A DNA stretch of 64,000 nt from Chitinophagales bacterium. GTDB taxonomy: Bacteria > Bacteroidota > Bacteroidia > Chitinophagales > Chitinophagaceae. Each line of letters opens with the position of its first letter. Within the stretch, counting starts at the first letter, position 1. Positions 27,073 through 37,372 of this stretch are shown one piece after another. The stretch spans positions 1 to 64,000 of the forward strand of contig JAURJU010000038.1 in NCBI GenBank assembly GCA_030832085.1. The letters are read 5' to 3'. Under the pieces are notes generated by a model, which was given only the letters and a program-made list of their open reading frames with translations, was not told where the DNA came from and searched no databases. The position numbers were made by a program, and so were the translations under genes.

Positions 27073-29868
27073 TCAAAATGATCTTCCTTCCCTGTTTCCG
27101 CCACCCATTGCAGGTTGGGTACTGCCAGATTGCTGGGCACCGCTGAACTTATTGAACCTGTAAATAAAGGTCATCAGGAAGTACCTTGTCAGCCTGTTTA
27201 CCCTCGTATCAACAATGTTGTTTCCATTGATGGTTCGGGCGATTGAAGTGTTTTGCTTAAAGATATCATAGCCTGATATCCTGAAGATACCGTTCTTCTT
27301 TTTGAAGATTGTTTTCTCAAACGATGCATTCAACAAAGCAATGTTTTGGTTGACACTGGTGGAAAGTCCCCGGTTGATGATGTATTCCAGATCACTCCTG
27401 AACACCCATCCACCAGGAATGTCCACCCGGGTATTGTTGGTCAGGGTCCAGCTGCCATAGTCCACATTGGTCTGACCAGGCAGGCTGTACCTCACCCTGT
27501 TCAGACCATATCTTCCACCAAAGTCAATTTCCAGCCAATCTTTCCAATTGAACTCGAATTTCATCCCCTGTGCCAACAGCAGGTTTTTACCTACATTCCT
27601 TTGGCTCTCAATCAATGATATGTTGTGGTTGTATGCTGCAGTTCCGTTGAAAGAAATGATATAGGTCCTGTTGTTCCAGGGTTTGCTGAAATTATAGAAC
27701 CCACTTACGGAGTAGTTGCCATCAACATTGTCATATGTCGTGAGCTGGCTTCCATTTCCACCCACCCTGGTCGTATTGTTGACAATCTGGTTGCTGGTGA
27801 AATTGTAGTTGGCACCAACAAAGAATGTCTGGCCAGTTAAAAAGTTGAGGTTATTGAACGAAGTGCTGAAAATATGTGCCACAGATGGCTTCAACAAAGG
27901 ATTACCCTGGGTTTGGTACTGTGGATTGGAAATGTCCTTTACCGGTTGAAGCTGTGCAAAGCTGGGCTGGTTGGCATCCCCATTGTAGAAGAACCTGAGG
28001 GTCTTGTTCCTGGTAAAATTATAGGCAAAATTTGCTGAAGGCAGCATGTTCACCCGCTTGATGGGCGTATAGGCGCTGTCGCGGGAAACAGAATATCCCT
28101 TTTGGTTGATTGGCTGTGCGTTCAATCCAATGGTATAGTTGTACTTTTTCTTGACGGTTCTCAGGTTTGCTCCAATGCGTTGGCGCAGGAAGTCCGTCTC
28201 AAAAGCATTGCTGAGGGTGGTAGAGAAGGTTTCCAATCCCTGCGGATCCACTACATAGGTTGCCCTGTCATTGCTGGTGTAGGATTGGCCATATTGGTAG
28301 ATCAGGTCAAGGTAACGCCCTTTCATCAATGGTTCGGAGTAATTGAACCGGATGCTGAAATTGTCGGCATTGTTGTCGGTGAAAACATTCTGGTTGAGAA
28401 TGGTTGAGGCCTTGACCGGCAAATAATTGTTGGTGGTATTTATTTTGTTGGCCTCTCCATCGGTGGAGTTGTATCCTCCATTGATGTTGACAGAAAGATT
28501 TCTGCCAGGCTTCCTGAACTTGTGGTTAAAAATCAGGTTTCCAGAGAAATTGGGAGCCTTGGAGGTTGACTTGTTGTTGTTGCTGCCCTTGCTGGTTGTG
28601 TCCTTGTCATTGCGGATATAATCGAACAATGAGCTGGAAGCACTGTTGGAAGCCCTGGTTGTGAACTCAGGCATGAATTTTACATAATTGAAAGAATCTA
28701 TGTTCCACTCAAAGTTCAGTGACGCCCGATGGCTTTTGGAATCGCTGAGTGATGCGCTTACCTGATGGTTCAAAAACTTGGTGTTCTGGAAGAAGTTTTG
28801 GGAAGCCACATCCTGCTGCACATCAGTCTCTCTCGTAGAGTAACTGTAGTTTCCGTAAATGGATCCTTTTTTGTTTTCAAGGTCATTCCTGAAATTGACC
28901 CCCAGTGAATTGGCAATCCTCAGACCTTCATCACCTCCGAATCCACCCTGGTTGTTTCCGCCAATCCTCACCTGAAATCCACGGCCACCTCCGCCGCCGC
29001 CGCCGCCACCACCACCGCCACCATCAAAATTGAAGGTGCTGGTATTGTTGTTGTTGGCCCCACCGAATACGGAAATCTGCTTGTTGTTGTTGAAAAAATT
29101 TACGTTTGTTCCCAGCGCATAACGATCACTGGTACCGGCGCCTACAGAAGTACGGCTGAAAATCCCCTTGTTCCTGTCTTTCTTCAATTGCAGGTTGATG
29201 ATCTTGTCTGGTTCACCATCCTTGATACCTGAAACATTGGCCAGGTCACCATAATCATCGATAACCTGTACTTTGTCAATCATATCAGCAGAAAGCTGCT
29301 GGGTGGCAGCTTTGGGATCGCCACTGAAAAAATCCTTTCCATTGACCCGCACTTTGCTCACGCTTTTGCCCTGGGCAGTAATATTTCCGTTCTTGTCTAC
29401 CTCAATGCCCGGCATTTTCTTCAAAAGGTCCTCCACCATGGCGTTCGGCTTCATCCTGAATGAATCCGCCTTGTATTCCACGGTATCTTCCTTTACGATG
29501 ATCGGGGGGGTTGAAATGACAATTTCATCTAAGGTGCTGTACTCAGGCAATAGTTTATAATTCTCCAGTTTCAGAACTTCATCCCCCTCCGGTATGGAAA
29601 GGGCCTTGTAGGTAGTTCCGTATCCCACACTTGAGACCATGAGGACGAATTTGCGCTCAGGAATGCCTTTGATCAGGAAAAAACCAACATTGTTGGAAAC
29701 CGTTTTGATGGTATCCTTGCCTCCCGCAATGTAAACACCGACCGTGGCCCTGGACACTGGATTTCCCAGGGAATCGACCAAACGGCCATTGACCTGGAAC
29801 CCATCTTGTGAAAATGCGCTGAAAGAAACTGTAAAAGACAACAATATCAACGTGAAAATTCTGCTCAT
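27073..29868 (-). CDS. Outer-membrane beta-barrel protein (TonB-receptor-like, PF14905 type)
   Basis: 931 aa from the ATG at 29868, which opens a signal peptide (MSRIFTLILLSFTVSFSAFS); the frame is open a further 30 codons. A carboxypeptidase-regulatory-like domain (about 22-110) is followed by a plug-like region (EDTVEYKADSFRMKPNAMVEDLLKKMPGIEVDKNG) and a large barrel. This resembles the 'outer membrane beta-barrel family' rather than SusC; no SusD follows. A run of 13 glycines sits near residue 285. The function may be transport or secretion-linked, but the ligand is unknown. It is a single gene divergent from secA. Confidence 0.85.
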   Translation of the reverse strand: MSRIFTLILLSFTVSFSAFSQDGFQVNGRLVDSLGNPVSRATVGVYIAGGKDTIKTVSNNVGFFLIKGIPERKFVLMVSSVGYGTTYKALSIPEGDEVLKLENYKLLPEYSTLDEIVISTPPIIVKEDTVEYKADSFRMKPNAMVEDLLKKMPGIEVDKNGNITAQGKSVSKVRVNGKDFFSGDPKAATQQLSADMIDKVQVIDDYGDLANVSGIKDGEPDKIINLQLKKDRNKGIFSRTSVGAGTSDRYALGTNVNFFNNNKQISVFGGANNNNTSTFNFDGGGGGGGGGGGGGRGFQVRIGGNNQGGFGGDEGLRIANSLGVNFRNDLENKKGSIYGNYSYSTRETDVQQDVASQNFFQNTKFLNHQVSASLSDSKSHRASLNFEWNIDSFNYVKFMPEFTTRASNSASSSLFDYIRNDKDTTSKGSNNNKSTSKAPNFSGNLIFNHKFRKPGRNLSVNINGGYNSTDGEANKINTTNNYLPVKASTILNQNVFTDNNADNFSIRFNYSEPLMKGRYLDLIYQYGQSYTSNDRATYVVDPQGLETFSTTLSNAFETDFLRQRIGANLRTVKKKYNYTIGLNAQPINQKGYSVSRDSAYTPIKRVNMLPSANFAYNFTRNKTLRFFYNGDANQPSFAQLQPVKDISNPQYQTQGNPLLKPSVAHIFSTSFNNLNFLTGQTFFVGANYNFTSNQIVNNTTRVGGNGSQLTTYDNVDGNYSVSGFYNFSKPWNNRTYIISFNGTAAYNHNISLIESQRNVGKNLLLAQGMKFEFNWKDWLEIDFGGRYGLNRVRYSLPGQTNVDYGSWTLTNNTRVDIPGGWVFRSDLEYIINRGLSTSVNQNIALLNASFEKTIFKKKNGIFRISGYDIFKQNTSIARTINGNNIVDTRVNRLTRYFLMTFIYRFNKFSGAQQSGSTQPAMGGGNREGRSF
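28984..29022 (-). repeat. Triplet repeat encoding 13 consecutive glycines
   Basis: Thirteen uninterrupted GGN codons (mostly GGC and GGT) lie within the outer-membrane beta-barrel gene, between FNFD and RGF. The near-perfect GCC/ACC triplets are a likely site of slippage and length variation, without frame change. Confidence 0.9.
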
Positions 29869-29894
29869 AATTATGTATTCGTGCAATTGGATGC

Positions 29895-29902
29895 CAAAGG
29901 TA
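29895..29902 (-). promoter_or_regulatory. -7 box of the beta-barrel gene
   Basis: TACCTTTG on the minus strand matches TAnnTTTG and lies 26 bp before the ATG at 29868. No clear -33 TTG was found at the usual distance. Confidence 0.35.
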
Positions 29903-30007
29903 GTTAAACACCTTCGGTCGAAAAATGTTAAAAGGGAATTAAGAATATTTGAAAACAATTAAACAACAAGCTGGGCAAGGGAGGGGCAACAAGTGCGTAA
30001 AAAGGTT

Positions 30008-30015
30008 TAATTTTG
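30008..30015 (+). promoter_or_regulatory. -7 box of secA
   Basis: TAATTTTG matches the TAnnTTTG box and ends 23 bp before the secA ATG. The -33 element is not obvious. Confidence 0.4.
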
Positions 30016-30038
30016 GCGCTTAGCAAGAACTGAAGAAC

Positions 30039-33000
30039 ATGTTTAAATTCATATCGGGTTTATTTGGCGGCAGCAAATCGGAAAAGGATGTCAAGGAAAT
30101 TCGCCCCCTTGTGCAAAAAATCAACGAACATTTTACGGCATACCAAACGATAAGCAATGATGAACTGAGGGCAAAAACCCAAGGATTCAGGGAAAGAATC
30201 AAGGCACACCTGTCAGGAATTGACAACAAGATCAAGGCGTTGAATGAGCAGGCCGACCAATTGCCTGCAGAAGACATTCTGGGAAGGGATGAGCTTTATA
30301 AAGAGGTCGATGAGCTCAGGAAATCCCGCAACCAAGAGATTGAGGAAGTATTGAAGGAGATTTTGCCTGAAGCATTTGCAGTGGTAAAAGAAGCAGGACG
30401 GCGGTTCAAGGAGAATGAGGAGCTCGTTTCCTCCGCTACTGCACTCGACCGAGATTTGGGTGTGAAAAAGGATTATATCACCATAAAGGGCGATCAGTCC
30501 ATCTTCAAGACGAGTTGGATGGCGGCAGGCAGCCTTGTCAACTGGAACATGGTGCATTATGATGTCCAGCTGATCGGTGGTACAGTGTTGCACTCCGGTA
30601 AAATTGCTGAAATGGCCACGGGAGAAGGAAAGACACTGGTTTCTACCCTCCCCGCCTACCTCAATGCCCTCGCGGGAGAAGGTGTACACATCGTAACGGT
30701 GAACGATTACCTGGCCAAACGCGACTCCGAATGGAACGGAACCCTCTTTGAATGGTTGGGCCTCACGGTGGATTGCATTGACAAGCACCAACCACATTCA
30801 GATGCAAGAAGAACTGCCTATCAGGCAGACATCACATACGGAACCAACAATGAATTTGGTTTTGATTACCTGCGGGACAATATGGTCCATTCGCCAGATG
30901 AAATGGTACAGCGCAAGCACCATTTTGCCATGGTGGATGAGGTGGACAGTGTATTGATTGATGATGCAAGAACCCCACTAATCATTTCTGGCCCTGTGCC
31001 GCGGGGCGATGACCAGCAATTTCACATCCACAAGCCCAAAATCCAACAGCTCGTAGAAGTACAGAAACAAGTGGTGTTGAAATCCCTGCAAGAAGCCAAA
31101 AAGCTCATTGCAGAAGGAAAGGATGGCCCGCAGGAAGGCGGGATGGAACTGATGCGTGCGTTCCGTGGATTGCCCAAAAACACTGCACTCATCAAATACC
31201 TCAGTGAACCAGGAATCAAGGTAAAGCTGCAGAAATCAGAAAATTATTTCCTGGCGGAACAGCAAAAACACATGCCTGAAGTGGATGAGGAATTGTATTT
31301 CCACATCGATGAAAAAAACAACCAGGTTGAACTCACAGACAAGGGCTTGAATTTCATCACCAAGGGTGGAGAAGACCCCAACTTCTTCGTACTTCCAGAC
31401 CTAAGCCTCGCGATTGCTGAAATTGAAAAACACAGCGGCAATGCTGAGGAAAAGCTGGCAATGAAAGAGAACCTGCTCCAAGACTATTCATCAAAGGCCG
31501 ACAGAATCCATACCATTCAGCAATTGCTGAAAGCCTATACATTGTTTGACAAGGACATTGAATACGTGGTGATGGATGGTGCCGTCAAAATAGTGGACGA
31601 GCAGACAGGAAGGATCATGGAAGGCAGGAGGTACAGCGATGGACTTCACCAGGCCATTGAAGCAAAAGAAAATGTAAAAATCGAGGCAGCAACGCAAACT
31701 TATGCAACGGTTACACTCCAGAATTATTTCAGGATGTACCACAAGTTGGCTGGTATGACCGGTACCGCAGAAACGGAGGCAGCAGAGTTGTGGAACATCT
31801 ACAAACTGGATGTGGTTTCCATCCCCACCAACCTGCAGATGACCCGAATAGACCATGAGGACCTTGTGTTCAAAACCAAGCGCGAGAAGTTCAAGGCAGT
31901 TATTGATGAAATTGAACAACTGCGCGGAGCAGGAAGACCGGTATTGGTGGGTACTACCTCAGTTGAAGTATCGGAATTGCTGGGAAGGATGCTGCAGCAA
32001 AAAAAGATTCCGCACAATGTTTTGAACGCCAAGCAGCATGCACGTGAGGCACAGGTTGTAGCCGAGGCGGGGCTTGCAGGAAATGTCACCATCGCCACCA
32101 ACATGGCGGGAAGGGGCACAGACATCAAGCTTGGACCCGGAGTCAAAGAAGCCGGTGGCCTTGCCATCATCGGTACGGAAAGACATGAAAGCCGACGGGT
32201 GGACAGACAGTTGCGTGGACGTGCAGGACGCCAGGGTGATCCTGGATCTTCCCAGTTCTATGTTTCCCTGGAGGATGACCTGATGCGCATGTTTGGCAGT
32301 GACAGGATTGCTTCCCTGATGGACAGAATGGGGTACAAGGAAGGTGAAGTGATCCAGCACAGCATGATCACCAAGAGCATCGAAAGGGCGCAGAAAAAAG
32401 TGGAAGAGAACAATTTTGGCATTCGAAAAAGATTGCTCGAATATGATGATGTGATGAACAAGCAACGCAGCGTCATCTATGGCAAACGCCAGCATGCACT
32501 CTTTGGGGAACGCCTGGCACTTGATCTTGACAATGCATACTATGCTGTGGCAGCAAACGTTGTGCAACAGTTTGCCGGAAGCCATGACCATGACGAATTC
32601 AAACTGTCTGCCATCCTGCATTTCAGTGTGGACACTGCCATCACAAAAGAGGCGCTTGAAAAGGGGAACACCAATGATCTTGCAGACCAACTCTACAAGG
32701 AGGCGATTGAGCATTATACCACCAAGAAAATGCTGCTCGCAAAACAATCTCTTCCTGTATTCCAAAATGTACGTACCGCTCAAGGAAGCCATATCGTAAA
32801 TGTAGTTGTTCCATTCACCGATGGTAAAAAAACCATCAATGTCTTGGCCAACCTTGACAAGACCATCAGCAGCAAAGGCACTGAAATGGTCTCTTCATTG
32901 GAAAAAACCATCACGCTGGCCATCATAGACGATACCTGGAAAGAGCACCTCAGGGCCATGGATGATTTGAAGCAAAGCGTTCAGACAGCAGTATATGAAC

Positions 33001-33362
33001 AGAAAGATCCCCTGGTCATTTACAAGCAGTCGGCGTTCCAGCTGTTTGCAGAAATGGATGCAGAAGTAAACAAGGATATCGTTTCCTTCCTTTGTCACTC
33101 CTCTCTTCCGATTGAAAACACAGGAGGATTGAAAGAAGGCCGTGAAAACAGAACGGACATGAGCAGGATGAAAGTAAGGAAGGATGAGCTTTCTGCTTCT
33201 GGAGCGCCTGAAATGATGGAAGGGGAAAACCAGTACCATGATCCCTCAGAAGCCATCAAGCAAGAGCCTGTGAGGGTCGGACCCAAGGTGGGAAGGAATG
33301 ATCCTTGCCCCTGTGGCAGTGGCAAAAAATTCAAGTCCTGCCATGGCAGGGATCAGGAATAA
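30039..33362 (+). CDS. secA: Preprotein translocase ATPase SecA
   Basis: 1107 aa, longer than the E. coli form (901 aa) as usual in Bacteroidota, with a charged insertion near 325-480. The Walker A region reads EMATGEGKTLVSTLPAYL, the DEAD-like box HFAMVDEVDSVLIDDARTPLIISG, and motif VI HESRRVDRQLRGRAGRQGDPG. The C-terminal zinc-binding tail is NDPCPCGSGKKFKSCHG. It drives Sec export of the many signal-peptide proteins encoded here. It starts the plus-strand run that continues with the SPOR-like and M20 genes. ATG chosen because upstream in-frame sequence lacks similarity. Confidence 0.98.
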   Translation: MFKFISGLFGGSKSEKDVKEIRPLVQKINEHFTAYQTISNDELRAKTQGFRERIKAHLSGIDNKIKALNEQADQLPAEDILGRDELYKEVDELRKSRNQEIEEVLKEILPEAFAVVKEAGRRFKENEELVSSATALDRDLGVKKDYITIKGDQSIFKTSWMAAGSLVNWNMVHYDVQLIGGTVLHSGKIAEMATGEGKTLVSTLPAYLNALAGEGVHIVTVNDYLAKRDSEWNGTLFEWLGLTVDCIDKHQPHSDARRTAYQADITYGTNNEFGFDYLRDNMVHSPDEMVQRKHHFAMVDEVDSVLIDDARTPLIISGPVPRGDDQQFHIHKPKIQQLVEVQKQVVLKSLQEAKKLIAEGKDGPQEGGMELMRAFRGLPKNTALIKYLSEPGIKVKLQKSENYFLAEQQKHMPEVDEELYFHIDEKNNQVELTDKGLNFITKGGEDPNFFVLPDLSLAIAEIEKHSGNAEEKLAMKENLLQDYSSKADRIHTIQQLLKAYTLFDKDIEYVVMDGAVKIVDEQTGRIMEGRRYSDGLHQAIEAKENVKIEAATQTYATVTLQNYFRMYHKLAGMTGTAETEAAELWNIYKLDVVSIPTNLQMTRIDHEDLVFKTKREKFKAVIDEIEQLRGAGRPVLVGTTSVEVSELLGRMLQQKKIPHNVLNAKQHAREAQVVAEAGLAGNVTIATNMAGRGTDIKLGPGVKEAGGLAIIGTERHESRRVDRQLRGRAGRQGDPGSSQFYVSLEDDLMRMFGSDRIASLMDRMGYKEGEVIQHSMITKSIERAQKKVEENNFGIRKRLLEYDDVMNKQRSVIYGKRQHALFGERLALDLDNAYYAVAANVVQQFAGSHDHDEFKLSAILHFSVDTAITKEALEKGNTNDLADQLYKEAIEHYTTKKMLLAKQSLPVFQNVRTAQGSHIVNVVVPFTDGKKTINVLANLDKTISSKGTEMVSSLEKTITLAIIDDTWKEHLRAMDDLKQSVQTAVYEQKDPLVIYKQSAFQLFAEMDAEVNKDIVSFLCHSSLPIENTGGLKEGRENRTDMSRMKVRKDELSASGAPEMMEGENQYHDPSEAIKQEPVRVGPKVGRNDPCPCGSGKKFKSCHGRDQE

Positions 33363-33384
33363 ATCAGCCTGCAACAAACAAAAA

Positions 33385-33828
33385 ATGATGTTCAGATCAA
33401 CCCTTTTAAATCTTACGGCTCTGTTGTTTTGCTGCAGCATTTCAGCATACGCACAGTTTGCCAAAAGCCCTCATGTAACCAGGGATCCAAGGGTGGACAA
33501 GTTGGTGGACAAGCAAATCGAGTTGAACAGTCAGGCGCTGAAAGTCAGAACAAGCATTGAGCAGGGATTCAGGATTGTTGTCGTCAGCACCAACAAAAGA
33601 GACTTTGCCATCGATACAAAATCGAGGTTGATGAAAGGGTTTCCTGAGCATGGATCATACATGTTTTACCAATCACCCAATTTTAAGGTTCATTTCGGTA
33701 ACTTCAAGACGATGAAAGAAGCTGAATGGATGAGAAAAGAGCTGGAGCTCCAGTTCGGCGAGAATCTCCTGATCATACCTTCACAGATTGAGGTAAGAGG
33801 GGAAAGAAAGGAAGCAGAAAACTTTTAA
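33385..33828 (+). CDS. Secreted SPOR-domain-like protein
   Basis: 147 aa from the ATG at 33385 (a second ATG follows at 33388), which opens a signal peptide ending near ISAYAQ. The rest contains one SPOR-like unit: GFRIVVVSTNKRDFAIDTKSRLMKGFPEHGSYMFYQSPNFKVHFGNFKTMKEAEWMRKEL, the shape of sporulation-related peptidoglycan-binding repeats. It probably acts in the periplasm on cell-wall peptides. The gene starts 22 bp after secA and overlaps the next gene by one base (TAATG). The domain call comes from pattern only. Confidence 0.7.
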   Translation: MMFRSTLLNLTALLFCCSISAYAQFAKSPHVTRDPRVDKLVDKQIELNSQALKVRTSIEQGFRIVVVSTNKRDFAIDTKSRLMKGFPEHGSYMFYQSPNFKVHFGNFKTMKEAEWMRKELELQFGENLLIIPSQIEVRGERKEAENF

Positions 33829-35009
33829 TGAATACCATGCTGAGAGAAAAAATCAAACAGCTGTCTGCACAGTATTTCGAGGAATACAGGAACATCAGGC
33901 ATCACCTCCATGCCCATCCTGAGCTGAGTTATAAGGAATACAATACCGCTAGATTTGTCAAAGAGCACCTCACCAGCATTGGCATACCATATACCGTGAT
34001 GGCAGAAACAGGTGTGATTGGCATTGTTGAGGGAAAGCGTTCCAGCCGTGTCGTTGCATTGAGGGCTGACATGGATGCATTGCCCATCCAGGAAGAAAAT
34101 GACCTGCCCTATGCATCAACAATACCTGGCGTGATGCACGCATGCGGACATGATGTGCACACCACATGTCTCTTGGGTGCAGCCCGCATTTTGCATGAAT
34201 TGAGGGATGAATGGGAAGGAACTGTGAAGCTGGTTTTTCAGCCCGGCGAAGAAAAAAATCCTGGCGGAGCAAGCCTTTTGATCAATGAAGGGGTCCTGAA
34301 AAATCCGGCACCAGCTTGCATCTTTGGATTGCATGTTCATCCGCTTTTGGAAATTGGAAAAATGAGTTTTGCTTCTGGAAAAGTAATGGCCAGTGCTGAC
34401 GAGCTCTACATCACGGTACGCAGCAAGGGCGGACATGCGGCAAAGCCTTATCTGACAGCAGACACAGTGCTTACCGCTTCGCAAATTGTTGTTGCGCTGC
34501 AACAGGTGGTCAGCAGAAACAGCAACCCCTTCTCCCCTTCTGTTTTGTCGATCTGCTCCATACAGGGTGGATTTACAACCAATGTAATACCATCAGAAGT
34601 GAAGATGATGGGAACGTTTCGGGCAATGGATGAGGAATGGCGGTTTGAGGCACACCGCAGGATTAGGGAGATCATCGAAAACATCGGAAAGTCTACAGGT
34701 GCCGAAGTTGAACTCAACATCAGTGTAGGATATCCTTCTGTGGTGAATGACCACGTGTTGACACAACACGCAAGGTCGTTGGCAGAAGAAATGATCGGAA
34801 CTGAAATGGTGGAAGAAACAGAGCTGAGCATGGGTGCAGAGGATTTCGGATATTATTCACAACAGATACCGGGTTGCTTTTACAGGCTTGGAACCGGCAA
34901 CAAGGAAAAGGGAATCGTCTCGGGCGTACATACACCTACTTTCAATATTGATGAAAATGCCATCCAGACAGGAATGGCGATGATGGCGTATTTGGGTGGG
35001 AAGGGATGA
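33828..35009 (+). CDS. M20-family amidohydrolase (N-acyl-amino-acid / hippurate hydrolase type)
   Basis: 393 aa, cytosolic. The metal-ligand motif HACGHDVHTTC is at about 104-114, and FQPGEEKNPGGASLLINEG supplies the catalytic Glu and metal-binding Glu. RYIRHHLHAHPELSY-like sequence at the N-terminus and the C-terminal GAEDFGYYSQQIPGCF with VHTPTFNIDENA complete the M20D pattern. Such enzymes cleave N-acyl-amino acids or similar amides. The start codon overlaps the preceding stop. The end of the gene and the following 50 bp consist of GGGATGA-type heptamers, so the stop TGA lies inside a repeat unit. Confidence 0.9.
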   Translation: MNTMLREKIKQLSAQYFEEYRNIRHHLHAHPELSYKEYNTARFVKEHLTSIGIPYTVMAETGVIGIVEGKRSSRVVALRADMDALPIQEENDLPYASTIPGVMHACGHDVHTTCLLGAARILHELRDEWEGTVKLVFQPGEEKNPGGASLLINEGVLKNPAPACIFGLHVHPLLEIGKMSFASGKVMASADELYITVRSKGGHAAKPYLTADTVLTASQIVVALQQVVSRNSNPFSPSVLSICSIQGGFTTNVIPSEVKMMGTFRAMDEEWRFEAHRRIREIIENIGKSTGAEVELNISVGYPSVVNDHVLTQHARSLAEEMIGTEMVEETELSMGAEDFGYYSQQIPGCFYRLGTGNKEKGIVSGVHTPTFNIDENAIQTGMAMMAYLGGKG

Positions 35010-35058
35010 AGAATGAGGGACGAGGGACGAGGGACAAGGGACAAGGGATGAGGGATGA
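35003..35058 (+). repeat. Tandem heptamer array at the end of the M20 gene
   Basis: Eight 7-bp units in phase: GGGATGA, a variant AGAATGA, GGGACGA twice, GGGACAA twice and GGGATGA twice. The first unit contains the amidohydrolase stop codon (35007-35009). Same unit type as the array after icd. Confidence 0.9.
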
Positions 35059-35077
35059 GAGTAATTAAAAAAATGTT

Positions 35078-37372
35078 ATGCGGAAAAAAAATTTAAGAAG
35101 AGAGCAGGCGTTGGAGTACCATGCAAAGGGTAGACCAGGGAAAATTGAGGTAATACCAACAAAAGAAGCAAAAACACAGCGTGATCTTTCACTGGCCTAC
35201 TCTCCGGGTGTGGCGGAACCTTGCATGGAGATTTTCCATGACATTGAAAATGTCTACAAATACACCGCAAAGGGCAATTTGGTGGCGGTCATCAGCAATG
35301 GTACTGCCGTTCTTGGATTGGGGGATATTGGTCCCGAAGCGGGCAAACCCGTGATGGAAGGAAAGGGTGTTCTCTTCAAGATCTTTGCAGACATCGATGT
35401 TTTTGACATTGAGATCAACGAAAAGGATCCGGAAAAATTTGTAGAAATCGTAAAGGCACTTCAACCCACTTTTGGGGGTGTCAACCTCGAAGACATCAAG
35501 GCTCCTGAGTGCTTTTACATTGAACAAAGGCTCAAGGAAGAAATGAACATTCCCGTCATGCACGATGATCAGCACGGTACAGCCATCATCAGTGCTGCCG
35601 CCTTGCTGAATGCATTGGAACTGCAGGAAAAAAAGATCGAAGAGATCATCATCCTGGTCAATGGTGCAGGAGCTGCTGCCATGGCATGTATTGACCTTTA
35701 CGAAGCACTTGGTGCCAGGCGGGAAAACATTTGGATGTTTGACTCAAAAGGATTGATCAGAAAGGACCGCACGGACCTGGATGAAAGAAAATCAAGGTTT
35801 GCCGTAGACCGCCAAGACATTTCCCTGGAAGAGGCATTCGAAGGAGCTGATGTATTTATAGGATTGAGCAAAGGCAACGTGGTGACACGCTCGATGGTCG
35901 CCAAAATGGCCCCAAGGCCGATCGTTTTTGCCATGGCAAACCCTGATCCTGAAATCACCTGGGAAGAGGCCACTTCAGTCAGGAATGATATCATCATGGC
36001 CACAGGAAGGTCTGACTATCCCAACCAGGTGAACAACGTATTGGGCTTCCCCTATATTTTCAGGGGAGCACTGGATGTTCGCGCCACCGGCATCAACGAA
36101 GCCATGAAACTGGCTGCAGTTAAGGCACTTGCGGAACTTACCAAAACAGCAGTGCCAGATATCGTCAACATGGCTTACACCGAAACAGCGATTGCGTTCG
36201 GCCCCAATTATATCATACCAAAGCCATTGGATCCCAGGCTGATCAGTACCATATCACCTGCGGTTGCAAAAGCCGCCATGGAAAGTGGAGTTGCAAAAAA
36301 ACCCATCACCAACTGGGATGCCTACGAGATAGAATTGAACAAGCGCTTGGGCATTGACAACCAGCTGATCCGGGCACTGGGCAGCAAAGCCAGAAAAGAT
36401 CCAAAACGAGTTGTTTTCGCAGATGCAGAAAATGCAAAAGTCTTGAAGGCAGCACAAATAGCCTTGGACGAAGGCATTGCAATCCCCATCCTGTTGGGAA
36501 ATCCGGATGTGGTGAATGAAATCGCAGAAACCAACAACATCACCATAGAGGGAATGGAAATCATCAATCCCAAAAGCGAATCTGTCAGCAACACAAGATT
36601 GTCCTACGCGGAGACTTTTTTCAAAAAAAGACAACGCAGGGGCATCAATAAATATGAAGCGGGCAAACTCATGAAAGACCGGAACTATTTCGGTTGTATG
36701 ATGGTGGAAACAGGAGATGCAGACGCCATGATTTCCGGACTGAGCAGGAACTATCCAGATACCATAAGACCGGCGATTCAAATCATTGGAACAGAAGATG
36801 GCGTAAAGAAAATTGCAGGCATGTATATCATGCTCACCAAAAAAGGGCCCTTGTTCCTTGCAGACACTACTGTCAACTTCAACCCTACTGCTGAGGAATT
36901 GGCAGACATTACCCTGATGGTGGCCAAGGAAGTAAAAAGCCTGGGCATCACGCCAAGGATCGCCATGTTGAGTTATTCAAACTTTGGCAGCAGCGACACC
37001 CCTGAAGCGGTTGTTGTGCGCAATGCGAGGTCTATTGTAAAACAAAAGAATCCATCACTGGTTGTGGATGGTGAAGTGCAGGGCATTGTGGCCTTCAACA
37101 AGGAAATCCTGAAAGAAAATTATCCTTTCTCCGAATTGGTGGACAACGGGGATGTCAATACGCTTATTTTTCCCAACCTGAGTGCCGGAAACATCGCATA
37201 CAATCTTTTGCAGGAAGTTGGGGAAGCTGATGCGATTGGACCCATTTTGTTGGGACTGAAAAAACCAGTGCATGTGCTGCAGCTCGGCTCTTCCACCAGA
37301 AGCATTTTGAACATGGTGATGATTGCAGTAATTGATGCCCAATACAAAAAGCAGAAAGTCGACAAGCCATGA
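35078..37372 (+). CDS. maeB: NADP-dependent malic enzyme with C-terminal phosphotransacetylase-like domain
   Basis: 764 aa, the length of the fused MaeB form. The malic domain (about 1-425) has [35 protein letters not shown] and MHDDQHGTA, followed by the NAD(P)-binding [12 protein letters not shown]. The C-terminal half (about 430-760) is a phosphotransacetylase-like module ([59 protein letters not shown]), which in MaeB is regulatory and is usually said not to be catalytic. It decarboxylates malate to pyruvate with NADPH. Its last 4 bases overlap the mlaE start. Confidence 0.95.
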   Translation: MRKKNLRREQALEYHAKGRPGKIEVIPTKEAKTQRDLSLAYSPGVAEPCMEIFHDIENVYKYTAKGNLVAVISNGTAVLGLGDIGPEAGKPVMEGKGVLFKIFADIDVFDIEINEKDPEKFVEIVKALQPTFGGVNLEDIKAPECFYIEQRLKEEMNIPVMHDDQHGTAIISAAALLNALELQEKKIEEIIILVNGAGAAAMACIDLYEALGARRENIWMFDSKGLIRKDRTDLDERKSRFAVDRQDISLEEAFEGADVFIGLSKGNVVTRSMVAKMAPRPIVFAMANPDPEITWEEATSVRNDIIMATGRSDYPNQVNNVLGFPYIFRGALDVRATGINEAMKLAAVKALAELTKTAVPDIVNMAYTETAIAFGPNYIIPKPLDPRLISTISPAVAKAAMESGVAKKPITNWDAYEIELNKRLGIDNQLIRALGSKARKDPKRVVFADAENAKVLKAAQIALDEGIAIPILLGNPDVVNEIAETNNITIEGMEIINPKSESVSNTRLSYAETFFKKRQRRGINKYEAGKLMKDRNYFGCMMVETGDADAMISGLSRNYPDTIRPAIQIIGTEDGVKKIAGMYIMLTKKGPLFLADTTVNFNPTAEELADITLMVAKEVKSLGITPRIAMLSYSNFGSSDTPEAVVVRNARSIVKQKNPSLVVDGEVQGIVAFNKEILKENYPFSELVDNGDVNTLIFPNLSAGNIAYNLLQEVGEADAIGPILLGLKKPVHVLQLGSSTRSILNMVMIAVIDAQYKKQKVDKP

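Noticed and set aside
31959-32792. 277-codon minus-strand frame
   Set aside because: Antisense to secA, which has strong conserved motifs across this part.
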